DNA from: Calditrichia bacterium
Lineage (GTDB): Bacteria; Calditrichota; Calditrichia; RBG-13-44-9; J075
DNA: 64,000 nucleotides
Reading direction: 5' to 3'
NCBI GenBank assembly: GCA_028284905.1
Contig: JANQQU010000068.1
Location: 49,198 to 113,197, forward strand
Shown here: positions 46,401 through 55,126 of the stretch, piece after piece
Layout: each line of letters begins with the position of its first letter
How positions within the stretch are numbered: the stretch's first letter is position 1
The notes under the pieces: model-generated
Databases searched by the model: none
What the model was told of the DNA's origin: nothing
What the model saw: the letters and a program-made list of their open reading frames with translations, nothing else
Position numbers and translations under genes: made by a program

Positions 46401-48093
46401 GGTAACCTTAAACGGTCGGGGCCTCCAGCCGCCGAGTGTTACCAATGTTTCGCTTTCCAGCGCTCGCCTCAACGAGAATATCGATGTCTCCGCATCAATC
46501 GAAGCGGACACTACAGTTCGGGAAGTATTGATCCGCTATGCCGCGAGTAACAGCGAAACTTTAAGCGGACCGGATACACTGCAACTACTGGAAGGCAGTT
46601 ATCAGGGCATCATTCCCGGTAGCAGCGTTACCCAATTCGGTGTAAAAGCCGTTGTTGAAGTGACGGACGACTTTGGCATTACAACAACATCCGACCCGGT
46701 TTTTGCCAGTGTGCTTATTCCTGAAGGAGCAGTGAATCATGCCTTTGAAACAACTTCACTGAATCGCTGGCAGATTTTCTCGCTGCCTTATCAACCGACC
46801 AGTGGCAGTATCGGAGATGTGTTAAGCGATCTGGGGCCGGATGGGGACTTTACCTGGCGGATTTATCGCACCGACTCCAGCGGCGTCAATACGAATTATC
46901 ATGACAAAGCCGCATTGGATAATCTTGGAGAATACGGGCAGTTTGCCAGTGGAAATGCATTCTGGCTGTACGTCCGCAATGATGATCAGGGTAGTGCCGC
47001 AGCGACCACAGTTTCTTTCCCGGAGATGAGCGTCATCGCTGCAGATTCCTTCAATTACACTTTGCAGCCCGGCTGGAACCAGATCGGGTCTCCATATCCG
47101 TTTGATATTAACTGGGATCAGGTCGATGCGGTAAATAAGGATTCCCTGGAAGTTTACCAATGGACTGGGCAGACCTGGAGTGGACAGTTGGCAAAAACCG
47201 GTTGGATCCCGAAAATTAAAACGAACTTTACTATGGCCCCATACAGTGGCATTATGGTGCGCAACCGGACGACTGCTCCGCTGACGCTTACCTTCCATCC
47301 GCAGCGTAGCGTGGCAAAATCCCAATTGCCGAAGATTGATACCGCTGCTGATTGGCAACTTGACCTGGTCGCAGAAACCGCCAGCAGTTTTGATGTAAAT
47401 GTTATCGGTATGCGCCATGATGCCCGGGATGAACAGGATTACCTGGATCATAAAAACCTGATCTCCCCGGATCAAAATTATGTTGCCCTACGCTTCGAAA
47501 GAGAGTGGAATGAGCAACCTGCAGCATTTAGCAGTGATTTCCGCTCGCTGAATCCTGAAGGGGCTGTCTGGTATTTTACCCTCGATGGCGCCAAGCGAAA
47601 GGCAAACTTTTATCTGAGAAATACCGAAACACTCCCGGAAAATTTCCGGGCCGTACTGGTAGATGCCAAATACCGGCGGACTTTTGACCTGTCCGGAAAT
47701 GCGATTGCCGATCTGCGGGATCTTGAAAAAGATGAAGCTAACCGTTTTGCATTACTGGTCGGCACTGAGAATTTTCTCAATAGCGAAATCGAAAATGTCG
47801 ATATCTTTGTCCCGGATGATCATCAGTTACTACAGAATTATCCCAATCCATTTAACCCGGAAACATTTATTCGATTCCAGTTAGCTGAATCCGGATTGGT
47901 AACTGTTAATATTTACAATGTATTGGGGCAAAAAGTAGCTACGCTTGTAGATGATTTCCTAGCAGCCGGCTATTATGAAAAGCGCTGGGATGGCAAAGAT
48001 CTCAACGGGATGGAAAGCGCCAGCGGCATTTATTTCTACCGCCTCACCGTGAATAATTTTGCAAAATCTATGAAAATGATCAAGTTGAAGTAA
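43417..48093 (+). CDS. Giant secreted Ig-like repeat protein with Por/T9SS-type C-terminal sorting domain
   Basis: The ATG at 43417 (GGAG 9 nt upstream) gives 1558 residues; an ATG 9 nt earlier abuts that site. A signal peptide (about 1-22) is followed by nine tandem repeats of about 109 residues. Each opens like PDIDTDPDTVTFGEVQVG and continues through NIGGAPLEI to IVSNDPDENPL, the choice-of-anchor-D / ASPM-SPD-2-Hydin type. Residues about 1010-1470 form further beta-rich modules. The last 85 residues are a sorting tail (NYPNPFNPET, VLGQKVATL, SGIYFYRL). It is probably exported by a type IX-like system and displayed on the cell surface. Confidence 0.92.
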   Translation: MKLKSNLYLLYLFLFMSISLLAQPSISVDPVALNFSDVTVNEDSTLSVNINNNGDQELVVGLLDIIGPNADQFSISAGPTPPFSILPGAQPANLSITFSPTFFGTKFASLRIISNDPTNDTLEILISGTGVEPDIDTDPDTVTFGEVQVGQNTTAAFNVFNIGGAPLEITGMTFSGTNASRFTLVDNFNFPLTIQPGGAPLAVNVRFTPNMMGPLTASLDISSNDINQPVSSVTLEGIGVSPVLTLSPEDLDFGNVLVNDDSVITLSIGNDGNSDLVVSDTSLIGGGAAFFDVLNFPAGQIVIPPGGTPYGLEVQFSPDDVGNQNAFLILFTNDPNNSSKVVSLAGNGAHPDIALSDTLINFGTILVGSEVKMNLDISNTGLARLDVSNINIIGAHRSNYEITAAPGTPFSVTPGGNPASIEITFTPERRGLLDSALFSIVSNDPDENPLFVKLSGTGIEPDITPSDTLLNFSRLLVGRDSVKTVWLSNAGDADLIISNLSISGLGSNQYSISAAPTLPATLPASSSDSVAIDVRFLPTSTGDKIASLDIVSNDPDENPLQIDLTGRGVLPEISVTPDPLDFGDVIIGSDSLEAFEIANVGGVPLVIDSLMIIGPNAGLFTLLNAPALPITLQPDGDNIRLSVLFSPDSVGSKAAQFRIVNNDPFNNTLLVDILGNGVEPNIVIQPDPVAFDSVRVNRESTIFVQVANDGSAPLVLREVVLLNDFLAEFNFVREIELPIVLDPNGEPLDISVRFIPKVLGLRTALLRFVSNDPDSSVFDVQVNGYGVLPDIAVENDTLDWGGAQVSVPTLANLNILNEGGAALTIDQFFLFGQDSALFAFDSLPPLPVVIAPDSFLTLPMIFTPDTLGERFANVRMVTDDPDEPLFDITLKGTGVFRKIAVSSDTLVFPGTATNSSSNTVLQILNDGIVDLRIDSVAVTGADSADFSAAINGLPLTIPAGGVPVDVEASFAPLTKGQKAATLEIYSNDVINLPYRVTLNGRGLQPPSVTNVSLSSARLNENIDVSASIEADTTVREVLIRYAASNSETLSGPDTLQLLEGSYQGIIPGSSVTQFGVKAVVEVTDDFGITTTSDPVFASVLIPEGAVNHAFETTSLNRWQIFSLPYQPTSGSIGDVLSDLGPDGDFTWRIYRTDSSGVNTNYHDKAALDNLGEYGQFASGNAFWLYVRNDDQGSAAATTVSFPEMSVIAADSFNYTLQPGWNQIGSPYPFDINWDQVDAVNKDSLEVYQWTGQTWSGQLAKTGWIPKIKTNFTMAPYSGIMVRNRTTAPLTLTFHPQRSVAKSQLPKIDTAADWQLDLVAETASSFDVNVIGMRHDARDEQDYLDHKNLISPDQNYVALRFEREWNEQPAAFSSDFRSLNPEGAVWYFTLDGAKRKANFYLRNTETLPENFRAVLVDAKYRRTFDLSGNAIADLRDLEKDEANRFALLVGTENFLNSEIENVDIFVPDDHQLLQNYPNPFNPETFIRFQLAESGLVTVNIYNVLGQKVATLVDDFLAAGYYEKRWDGKDLNGMESASGIYFYRLTVNNFAKSMKMIKLK

Positions 48094-48140
48094 GCTGTTT
48101 CTGAATATTCTCTCTTTTTGATTACACCTCCTTTCTGCCT

Positions 48141-48182
48141 GGGTTTCGGGAAAATAAAGGCCCGAAACCCTTATATTTTTTA
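48141..48182 (+). terminator. Rho-independent terminator of the Ig-repeat protein gene
   Basis: GGGTTTCGGG (48141-48150) and CCCGAAACCC (48161-48170) form a perfect 10-bp GC-rich stem with a 10-nt loop, followed by a T-rich tract (TTATATTTTTT). It lies 48 bp after the stop codon. Confidence 0.9.
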
Positions 48183-48406
48183 TAGTTCAAATTTGCCATC
48201 CGTCACTTTTTTTTAATTTTTCCGGTGATACCTTTTTTCTGAAGCCTGGAAATTCAGGGTAGAATTTCCATCTGCAGAATTGATTGATTGAGCTTTATGC
48301 AGAAAATTATTCAGAAAAATAGTGACCAAACCTTTTCTCACCTTGTCTGAATGAACAAACAGGACGTTTGTATTTCTATAAATACTTGGTTTTTTGCATA
48401 AAATTG

Positions 48407-48435
48407 TTGAAATGCCGTGACGCTTTTTGTATTGT
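48407..48435 (+). promoter_or_regulatory. Candidate sigma-70-type promoter of the PP2C gene
   Basis: TTGAAA and TATTGT are separated by 17 bp and lie about 50 bp upstream of the PP2C start. The -10 match is four of six. This sits in the 394-bp gap after the terminator at 48141-48182; the rest of that gap shows only AT-rich sequence. Confidence 0.35.
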
Positions 48436-48487
48436 TTGAAAAAAGCTTGTAGCGAAAAATTATAACCTTTAAAACCCTGAAGTTATC

Positions 48488-50383
48488 ATGTCTGTGCAAA
48501 TAAATGAAAAAATAAAGATTGATTACGCGATTCTTTCGAATCAGGGACTAAAGCGCAAGGTAAATAATGATAGCTACGGAAAGTATCCGGAAGAACATTC
48601 CAATCTAGCCAGTCAAAAAGGACAGTTGTTTATTGTCGCAGATTCCAAATCTGGCAATCCCGGCGGCCGTGATGCCGGAAAAATGAGTGTTCGGATTGTT
48701 AAGGAAAACTATTTTACCTACCCCTCGGATGACATCACATTTTGTCTCCAACGCGCCTTTGATACTGCCAACCGTCAAATTTATCAATACGCCCAGGCCA
48801 ATAATCTCCATCGTAAAATTGGTGCGACCTGTTCCGCATTAGCCTTAACGGACAAATTTGCCTATATCGCTCATGTTGGCGATTGCCGTATTTTCCGGGT
48901 TAGTGTCCGGAAAATCGAGCAGCTGACGATGGACCATACCCGTGTCGTCGAAAAGATGATACCGACAAGTGGAAAACCCGGCGGCAAGCTGGTTCGCAAG
49001 CCCGTTCTTGCCAGAGCACTCGGTGTTCGCCTCGGTATTAAAGTCGATACAGTGGGCCGGGTACCGGTGGACAGAGACGAGTATTTCGTTCTGTGTTCCG
49101 ACGGTATGCGCAATGTCTCCGAAGAAGAAATCCAGACCATTGTGCTTTCCAGCTCTCCCCGGCAGGCTTGCCGGAAGCTGGTAGATTTAGTCCGTCAACG
49201 GGGTGGTAGAGATGATACTACCGTGCAGGTCATAAAAGTTTACAATCACTTCCAGGAAGTACCAGCGATAGAAACCTATGCACATATCAGCGAATTCTCC
49301 ACCCAATGGAGCAATTGGCCGATTTACTTTATGCTCGGTTTTCTGGTAATGACGCTGATCTTTCTGTTGCGCGAATCCTCTTTCAAATTTAACGATGCAA
49401 CTGAATTTCGGGCAATTAATGCCAGCGCAATTTCCTATGCGGAAATGCCTTCCGAAGCAATTATCGAACGGCGCCTCGCCGATGCCCGCCTGCATCTGGA
49501 GCAGTCGCATTGGAACCAGGCATTGATCCACCTCAATGCAGTTTTGAGAATGGACCCGCAGCAGCCGGAAGCACTGAAAGGTGTTGATCAGATTGCCGGT
49601 AGCCGGAAAGCCAAGGGCGATGAATTCTATCGTGCCAAGGATTGGGTAAACGCGCAGAAATATTATCGCCGGGTACTGCAATTACAACCGGATAATACCG
49701 ATATCAAAGAATTAATCGTTCGTTGTGACAGAATGATCGCCCGGGAAAGAAGCCGGGCCGCACGAAACGGCGCTCGTCAAATGTCCCGTGAAGCCAGCAA
49801 AAAAATGGTTTCAGAAGCCAGCCAGTCTTCCCTTCGTCAGAAAGATATTGAGGGCATCTATCACTCGCACTGGAGTGTTATGAGCCTGAAAGAGAACGAA
49901 GACTTCCGGATTTTGAACAAGAACATCACCTTTAAAGACAATTTGATGGTGAAAAAAGCATTCCACTATGAAATTTATGATGGTGTGGAAGTAGAAGCCG
50001 TAGCGGATGTGCAAGGACCGAAAAAAGGTAAGTTTGGTATTATTTTCGGGCATGAAACTACTGAAGCTCAACCGTATAAAAACTTCCTGCTGTTTTATGT
50101 AAACGGCTATGGAGAATATTCATTGGTTGAAGTTCGTGGCAGAAATGTTCGCACATTGGTTGTTGAAAACATTCGCCCGGATATTTTTAATCATTACGAC
50201 AAAGTTCATCTGAAAGTGAAATCTTTTGGCAAGCTGATCCTGCTTTATGCCAATGGTGAATTGTTGAAGATGATTCCGGTGAATCGGGCCCGTAAAGGCG
50301 GTGTCGGACTATATTCAGATCCGAAAATTAACGTTGAATTTTCCAACTTTAAAATTTCACCGGCGATATACGAACAAAAATAA
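48488..50383 (+). CDS. Membrane PP2C-type protein phosphatase with TPR-like and C-terminal beta-rich domains
   Basis: This is a 631-residue protein. Residues about 10-260 are a PP2C domain: NND near 28, VADSKSG where most members have DGMGG, HVGDCRIF, LCSDGMRN and RDDTTVQV. One membrane helix follows at about 285-303 (FMLGFLVMTLIFLL). A TPR-like helical section (about 330-420, RLHLEQSHWNQALIHLNAV) and a C-terminal LamG/DUF1080-like beta domain (about 470-630) lie on the other side. It would dephosphorylate Ser/Thr proteins in the cytoplasm. The next gene encodes a membrane Ser/Thr kinase, its likely opponent. Confidence 0.88.
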   Translation: MSVQINEKIKIDYAILSNQGLKRKVNNDSYGKYPEEHSNLASQKGQLFIVADSKSGNPGGRDAGKMSVRIVKENYFTYPSDDITFCLQRAFDTANRQIYQYAQANNLHRKIGATCSALALTDKFAYIAHVGDCRIFRVSVRKIEQLTMDHTRVVEKMIPTSGKPGGKLVRKPVLARALGVRLGIKVDTVGRVPVDRDEYFVLCSDGMRNVSEEEIQTIVLSSSPRQACRKLVDLVRQRGGRDDTTVQVIKVYNHFQEVPAIETYAHISEFSTQWSNWPIYFMLGFLVMTLIFLLRESSFKFNDATEFRAINASAISYAEMPSEAIIERRLADARLHLEQSHWNQALIHLNAVLRMDPQQPEALKGVDQIAGSRKAKGDEFYRAKDWVNAQKYYRRVLQLQPDNTDIKELIVRCDRMIARERSRAARNGARQMSREASKKMVSEASQSSLRQKDIEGIYHSHWSVMSLKENEDFRILNKNITFKDNLMVKKAFHYEIYDGVEVEAVADVQGPKKGKFGIIFGHETTEAQPYKNFLLFYVNGYGEYSLVEVRGRNVRTLVVENIRPDIFNHYDKVHLKVKSFGKLILLYANGELLKMIPVNRARKGGVGLYSDPKINVEFSNFKISPAIYEQK

Positions 50384-50414
50384 TATTTTTTAAATATCTG
50401 TTTTGAGAGATTTT

Positions 50415-50469
50415 AACGCCAATTGTAATCTGTATAATATTACGGGTTGTGATTGGCGTTATTCTTTTT
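50415..50469 (+). terminator. Rho-independent terminator after the PP2C gene
   Basis: AACGCCAAT (50415-50423) and ATTGGCGTT (50452-50460) form a perfect 9-bp stem, with a smaller GTAAT/ATTAC stem inside, followed by ATTCTTTTT. It separates the phosphatase gene from the kinase gene, which then has its own promoter. Confidence 0.8.
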
Positions 50470-50488
50470 AGAGCGAATCACTGATAAA

Positions 50489-50517
50489 TTGACATTGTCA
50501 TATTTTAAATATATGTT
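50489..50517 (+). promoter_or_regulatory. Sigma-70-type promoter of the Ser/Thr kinase gene
   Basis: A perfect TTGACA (50489-50494) is followed by 17 bp and TATGTT (50512-50517). It lies right after the PP2C terminator and about 60 bp upstream of the kinase start, giving a short leader. Confidence 0.5.
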
Positions 50518-50578
50518 TGAGTAAATTTCCGGATGATTGATACTCGGGGGAGGTGAATCAAAGGGAGTGCCACCACCA

Positions 50579-52531
50579 ATGGACAGATTAATCGGTAAAA
50601 CAATCGATAACTACAAAATTTTGGAAGTGCTCGGCCGGGGCGGTGTTGGGGTAGTCTATAAAGCCCTTGATATCACTTTGGATAAAGTCGTTGTCCTGAA
50701 AATGATCACACCCCAGTCCCGGGAAAATGACGCATTCCTGAAACGCTTCCTGGAAGAACCAAAATTACAGGCCAAACTGGAAAGCCCGTATATTGTCAAG
50801 GTTTTTGCATTTCGCAAGACTGATTTCGGCCTGTTTATCGTCATGGAATTCGTCGATGGGCAAACGCTGACAGACCTGATACGTCAGAAAGGAAATATTC
50901 CTCAGAAAGAAGCACTGGGGATTTTCAAAAAGATTCTGGTGGCAATCGGGCACGCGCATCGGGCAGGTATTATACACCGGGATGTGAAGCCGCGCAACGT
51001 ATTGGTCTCCCGTAAGGGGGAGGTAAAAGTTACCGATTTCGGTTTGGCAAAATTTCAGCAACAGGATGATGCCACTCGTACTTTAACCGTGGCCGGTACA
51101 TTAAACTATATGCCACCGGAGCAGGTTGAGGGCCTGAGCAATGTTGATCATCGCGGCGATATCTATTCCCTGGGGATCACCCTTTATGAGATGCTGACCG
51201 GTCGGGTGCCGCTGGATAAAAATCTCAGTGAATACAATCGCTTAAAAGCAATCGTCGAAACCCAATTCCCGCCTCCGGAAAGTTTCCGCCCGGAAATTCC
51301 GTCCGAGCTCTCTGCCATCATCATGAAAGCGATAGCGAAAGATCCAGCTCAGCGTTTCCAGAGTATCGGCGAAATGATGACGGCAATACAATCCTACGAA
51401 AGTCAGCCTGCTGATGATACCATCGCGGAAACACCGCCGGAAAAAGACGACGATGAAACCATTGCCTGGGATGACCTGGAAGAAAAATTGCATCAGCAAA
51501 ACCCATCATCAACCCGGCGGTATGTAGGGATTTTTGCTGTGCTTTTACTGCTGGCAGCGGCATACTGGGGTTACAATGCTTTGCAACCGGCGGTGCAGGA
51601 AGCTGAAACGGGCAATGCACTGGAAGGTGTAAATAGAGCGTCAATTCTGGTAACCTCAAATCCGCCCGGTGCGACTGTTTACCTGAATGGGAAAGCGATG
51701 GGGCAAACAGCATTCCACGACACAACTTTAGTTGGGGATACGATCTACAATGTCAGCCTGGCGCTGGATGGATATCATCACTGGGGCGATACTCTGTTGC
51801 AGGTTGAAAACGGCAAACACTATGAAATCGAGAAGACACTGGATCCGATTGTTCTGCAGGGAACGCTTGATATATTATCTGACCCGGCCGGCGCGCGGGT
51901 CTATATCGATAACAAGCAAAATGGCACGACGCCAATCCGCGGGCAACTCTTAAAACCCGGACGCTATACTGTTGCACTCGTAAAAAGTAATTACGAACGA
52001 TGGGAACAGCGGATAGATGTTAAAGCGAATGAACGAAATGAATTAAATGCAAGCTTAAAGGCCGTCTTCCGTGATGTCCGGATTACGCTGGAGGCGATTC
52101 CGGAAGCGCGGGTGTTTATAGACAATGTCTCCAAGGGGAATACCCGGATAAATGCACCGTTAACAATAACAGTTCCGGCCGGCCGGCGTGTCATAAAATT
52201 TCGCAGCGCTACCGGGGAGGAGCACTCCCGCACAATCAACCTGACGAATGGCGCGCAGCGCAAGTATCGCTGCTACTTCGAAAGCTACCTTAATATTCAG
52301 AGTGTCGATATTACTGGAGAAGCAGTCTGGGCTTCAATTCTTTTAAACGGGAAAATCCTTGATGAGGAGCTGACTACCCCACAGGCACGATTACCTCTAC
52401 CGGTTGGCACCCATCGCATCTCCGTGCGTAGAAACGGGTATCGAACGGTTACCGCAGAGAAGCTGATTAAAGTGTTACCGAGCAACGAAATGCGTATCGA
52501 TACACTGGTTTTTAAGCTGCAACGGAATTAA
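50579..52531 (+). CDS. Transmembrane Ser/Thr protein kinase with PEGA domains
   Basis: From the ATG at 50579 the protein has 650 residues. The kinase domain (about 10-275) shows the glycine loop GRGGVGVVYKA, Lys about 41, HRDVKPRNVLV and DFGLAKF, with MPPEQ in place of APE. One membrane helix follows (about 315-335, VGIFAVLLLLAAAYWGY). The external part has four PEGA-type modules with hallmark ITSNPPGATVYLNGK-like openings, e.g. ILSDPAGARVYIDNK and ILLNGKILDEEL. GGGAG lies 11 nt upstream; a GTG at 50567 and a TTG at 50537 are in frame but less likely. PEGA domains may bind the envelope and signal inward. Confidence 0.92.
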   Translation: MDRLIGKTIDNYKILEVLGRGGVGVVYKALDITLDKVVVLKMITPQSRENDAFLKRFLEEPKLQAKLESPYIVKVFAFRKTDFGLFIVMEFVDGQTLTDLIRQKGNIPQKEALGIFKKILVAIGHAHRAGIIHRDVKPRNVLVSRKGEVKVTDFGLAKFQQQDDATRTLTVAGTLNYMPPEQVEGLSNVDHRGDIYSLGITLYEMLTGRVPLDKNLSEYNRLKAIVETQFPPPESFRPEIPSELSAIIMKAIAKDPAQRFQSIGEMMTAIQSYESQPADDTIAETPPEKDDDETIAWDDLEEKLHQQNPSSTRRYVGIFAVLLLLAAAYWGYNALQPAVQEAETGNALEGVNRASILVTSNPPGATVYLNGKAMGQTAFHDTTLVGDTIYNVSLALDGYHHWGDTLLQVENGKHYEIEKTLDPIVLQGTLDILSDPAGARVYIDNKQNGTTPIRGQLLKPGRYTVALVKSNYERWEQRIDVKANERNELNASLKAVFRDVRITLEAIPEARVFIDNVSKGNTRINAPLTITVPAGRRVIKFRSATGEEHSRTINLTNGAQRKYRCYFESYLNIQSVDITGEAVWASILLNGKILDEELTTPQARLPLPVGTHRISVRRNGYRTVTAEKLIKVLPSNEMRIDTLVFKLQRN

Positions 52532-52571
52532 GAAATCCCGCATTGTTAAACATTTAATACAATTAGCTCTC

Positions 52572-52657
52572 GTCATTGCGAGGCGCTTTTTGCCGAAGCA
52601 ATCCCAGAAGTTGCGTCTACAAAGAGATCGCCACGTCGTTGCACTCCTCGCGATGAC
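52572..52657. repeat. Second CATTGC-type interspersed palindrome
   Basis: GTCATTGCGAGG (52572-52583) pairs with CCTCGCGATGAC (52646-52657), with the internal words GAAGCAATCCC and GAGATCGCC. It belongs to the family of the element at 3314-3424. It lies between the kinase gene and the start of the PD40 lipoprotein gene, and does not touch the chosen start at 52725. Confidence 0.75.
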
Positions 52658-52724
52658 AGCTTGTAGCATTACTTCTTTAACACTACCAAAATTCCTTCTT
52701 CTACAATTATTAAGGGAAAATCGA

Positions 52725-53678
52725 ATGAATGCGTATAATCTATTAATTTCTTTACTGATATCGATCTTTCTGGCCGGAGTATTGAGCGGCTGTACGACCG
52801 CTGAATATAAATCGGAAAACAAGCTGCCACCGTATGCTCGTTCCGCGTCTATTCAAATCCCGGAAATTTTTGGTCCGAAGGTGATTTCTACAAAATCCGC
52901 GGAATTTGCTACGGCATTTTCTCCTGATGGCGAAACGGTTTACTTCAATCAGTGGATTGGGTTAAATGAAGACGATCCGATTCTGAGAATTGTCCGTTCG
53001 AAATATCGTAATGGCGCATGGTCATCTCCGGAAGCACTCTCGTTTTCTGATGGCAGCCATCGGGATATCGATCCATTTGTCACGCATGATGGCAAGCGCT
53101 TGTATTTTAGTTCAAACCGGCCGGTTGATGAAGCTGATCAGGAAAATGATTATAACACCTGGTATGTGGAACAAACTGATACCGGCTGGAGTGCGCCTGT
53201 GAATCCCGGTGCACCGTTAAATGGGGACTTGAGCGAGGTATTTGTTTCCGTTACAAAAACAGGCACCATATATTTCAGTGCTCGGGATGGCGCCCGGCAC
53301 ATCTACCGCGCGGAAGAAATGAATGGTGTATACCAGCAGCCGGAAAAAGTGACGCTGGGATTACCGGACAGTATCAGCATCGGGAATCCGATGATCGCTG
53401 CCGATGAAAGCTTCCTGATTATTTCTTCGCAAATGCTGGGCGGTGAGGGGAGCTCGGATCTCTTTTGGTGTCCGAGAGATGAGAATGGAAACTGGGGTGA
53501 AATTAAAAATCTGGGACCGCAAGTGAATTCCGCTTACCGGGAGTTTGCCCCTTCTATTAGTCCGGATGGTCAATACTTGTTTTTTACATCCGAAAGGCCC
53601 GGTCTTGCTGAAGCGGTTGAGAGTGGTCGCCCGCCCGGGGATATATATCAAATATCACTATCCGCTATTTTGCAGTAG
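52725..53678 (+). CDS. PD40-repeat lipoprotein
   Basis: This is a 317-residue protein with a lipoprotein signal (YNLLISLLISIFLAGVLSGC; Cys about 24). The upstream in-frame sequence lies in the interspersed palindrome, so the ATG at 52725, with AAGGGA upstream, is the real start. Repeats of the form FATAFSPDGETVYFNQW, HRDIDPFVTHDGKRLYFSS and FAPSISPDGQYLFFTS form a beta-propeller of the WD40-like PD40 type, related to TolB blades. It is probably anchored in the outer membrane. Function unknown. Confidence 0.82.
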   Translation: MNAYNLLISLLISIFLAGVLSGCTTAEYKSENKLPPYARSASIQIPEIFGPKVISTKSAEFATAFSPDGETVYFNQWIGLNEDDPILRIVRSKYRNGAWSSPEALSFSDGSHRDIDPFVTHDGKRLYFSSNRPVDEADQENDYNTWYVEQTDTGWSAPVNPGAPLNGDLSEVFVSVTKTGTIYFSARDGARHIYRAEEMNGVYQQPEKVTLGLPDSISIGNPMIAADESFLIISSQMLGGEGSSDLFWCPRDENGNWGEIKNLGPQVNSAYREFAPSISPDGQYLFFTSERPGLAEAVESGRPPGDIYQISLSAILQ

Positions 53679-53700
53679 GCAATTTTCAATAAGATTTTTT

Positions 53701-54450
53701 TTAGAGCGGCTGCCAGCGAGTTTGTGCGCGGAACAGCTCTGCACCATCTGCTTCCCGCTGCAACCGATGGTTGTAGCGTTCTGAGCCCTCTGCAGATTGC
53801 AGAATTGCGATTCTATCCTGATAAACTGCCTCTGCCAGGAAATTCATCTCCAGCTCTGCTAAAAAATGATGCTTCAGAAACGACAGCGGCAAACCTTCCA
53901 TTAACCAATCGATATACCTGGTGTTATTGGCGTGATCGTTAACATCAAGATCTTGAAAGCCAACCGATAAGGTATTTGATAAAACATCTTCCATGCCCCA
54001 GGATAATTTCTGAAAGGAACGGTCGGGGAAAATTTTTGCCGGAAAATCGCTGGCAGTTTCCGGATAGAACGTTGAGGTGCGCTGCGGTCTGCGGTTTTCT
54101 ACATTTACGGCAAACCAGGCACTCGTGGATTGCAGGAGGATATTATCTTCACTATCCAGTAATTCATAATCACGGTAGCAGAAAATTTTCTCCTGACCGG
54201 ATGGCCAGGTCTTTATACGGATATCTTCCCCCCATTTGGGAAGGCGCTGAATACGAAGATATTGGCGGGAAAGCACCCAGATTAAATTGTGCGCCATTAG
54301 ATAATCAAAGCCAAATCCGAGCTTTTCCGCGCTTTGCCAGGCTGCCTCCTGCATAAAATTAAAGAGGGCAGAGATGCGCGCATTGGCATTCACATCCGCC
54401 TGGAATGAGTGAACGGTAAAAGGAATTACGCTAATGAGGTTTTCAGACAT
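53701..54450 (-). CDS. Acyl-ACP thioesterase family protein
   Basis: This 249-residue protein is built as two hotdog domains, like the bacterial relatives of plant FatA/FatB: residues about 5-140 (FTVHSFQADVNANARISAL; WVLSRQYLRIQRLPKWGEDIRIKTWP) and about 155-249 (FQDLDVNDHANNTRYIDWL; Asn/His/Asn pattern typical of the family). It would release fatty acids from acyl carrier protein in the cytosol. The gene stands alone on the minus strand. Confidence 0.88.
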   Translation of the reverse strand: MSENLISVIPFTVHSFQADVNANARISALFNFMQEAAWQSAEKLGFGFDYLMAHNLIWVLSRQYLRIQRLPKWGEDIRIKTWPSGQEKIFCYRDYELLDSEDNILLQSTSAWFAVNVENRRPQRTSTFYPETASDFPAKIFPDRSFQKLSWGMEDVLSNTLSVGFQDLDVNDHANNTRYIDWLMEGLPLSFLKHHFLAELEMNFLAEAVYQDRIAILQSAEGSERYNHRLQREADGAELFRAQTRWQPL

Positions 54451-54521
54451 AGCTGGAGGATGAACGCGATGAGGAGCGTCGAATTAATAATTCTTTCGGA
54501 TAATTTGGTGATTTCGTGGAA

Positions 54522-54968
54522 TTATTCAACAACCTGGGCATCCGTCAGGCGATAATACATTCCCATGGGATCGTCGGCCAATAACTCCAAAGTGCCGCTG
54601 ATCGTAATCGGATTATAACCGAATTTTACTTTCTTTTTAGCTTTCACTTCGACCATCGATTCCGGACCACCAGGTACGCAGAAGTAGCAGCCGGCGACAG
54701 GGTTTGCGCTTAAAATAAAGTGTTTTTGCTCCTTTGCCTGATCCAGCGGCATAATGTATCCACGCAGTTGAATCTCTTGTCCGTCCAGTGTTTTAACGTC
54801 TTCACTGAACTTCGGCACCAGCAATAAATCTTTTTCAATCGTTTCCACTTTTGCCAAAACGTCCCAGGAAAGAATGTCGTTGTTCGCTTCTTCTGAAGTA
54901 TTATTGCTCCACAGCAGGGTTGCCATTAGCAGGAGCAGGAAAAGTGAATGTATGCGTAAAATAGTCAT
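54522..54968 (-). CDS. Small secreted DUF3299-like protein
   Basis: This 148-residue protein begins with a signal peptide (HSLFLLLLMATLLW) and contains the DUF3299 pattern GQEIQLRGYIMPLDQ, FILSANPVAGCYFCVPGGPESMVEV and ISGTLELLADDP. The two cysteines in CYFC are typical. Members are usually encoded near ABC exporters and metal or heme-related genes, which is not the case here. Function unknown. Confidence 0.8.
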   Translation of the reverse strand: MTILRIHSLFLLLLMATLLWSNNTSEEANNDILSWDVLAKVETIEKDLLLVPKFSEDVKTLDGQEIQLRGYIMPLDQAKEQKHFILSANPVAGCYFCVPGGPESMVEVKAKKKVKFGYNPITISGTLELLADDPMGMYYRLTDAQVVE

Positions 54969-55126
54969 AATAAACTCCGTTTAAACTCGTTAAAGAAAAG
55001 ATAAGCACTGAATGGGTGCCGGACAATCGGAAATTCGCAATTGTCCCTTTTCTATCGCGATATTGTATGGAGGGGATTCGTTGATTATATTGGCTAGTCA
55101 ATTTTAGTATATGTGGATTAGGAATT

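Noticed and set aside
52590..52724. N-terminal extension of the PD40 lipoprotein
   Set aside because: It is translated from the interspersed palindrome; the signal peptide begins at the ATG at 52725.
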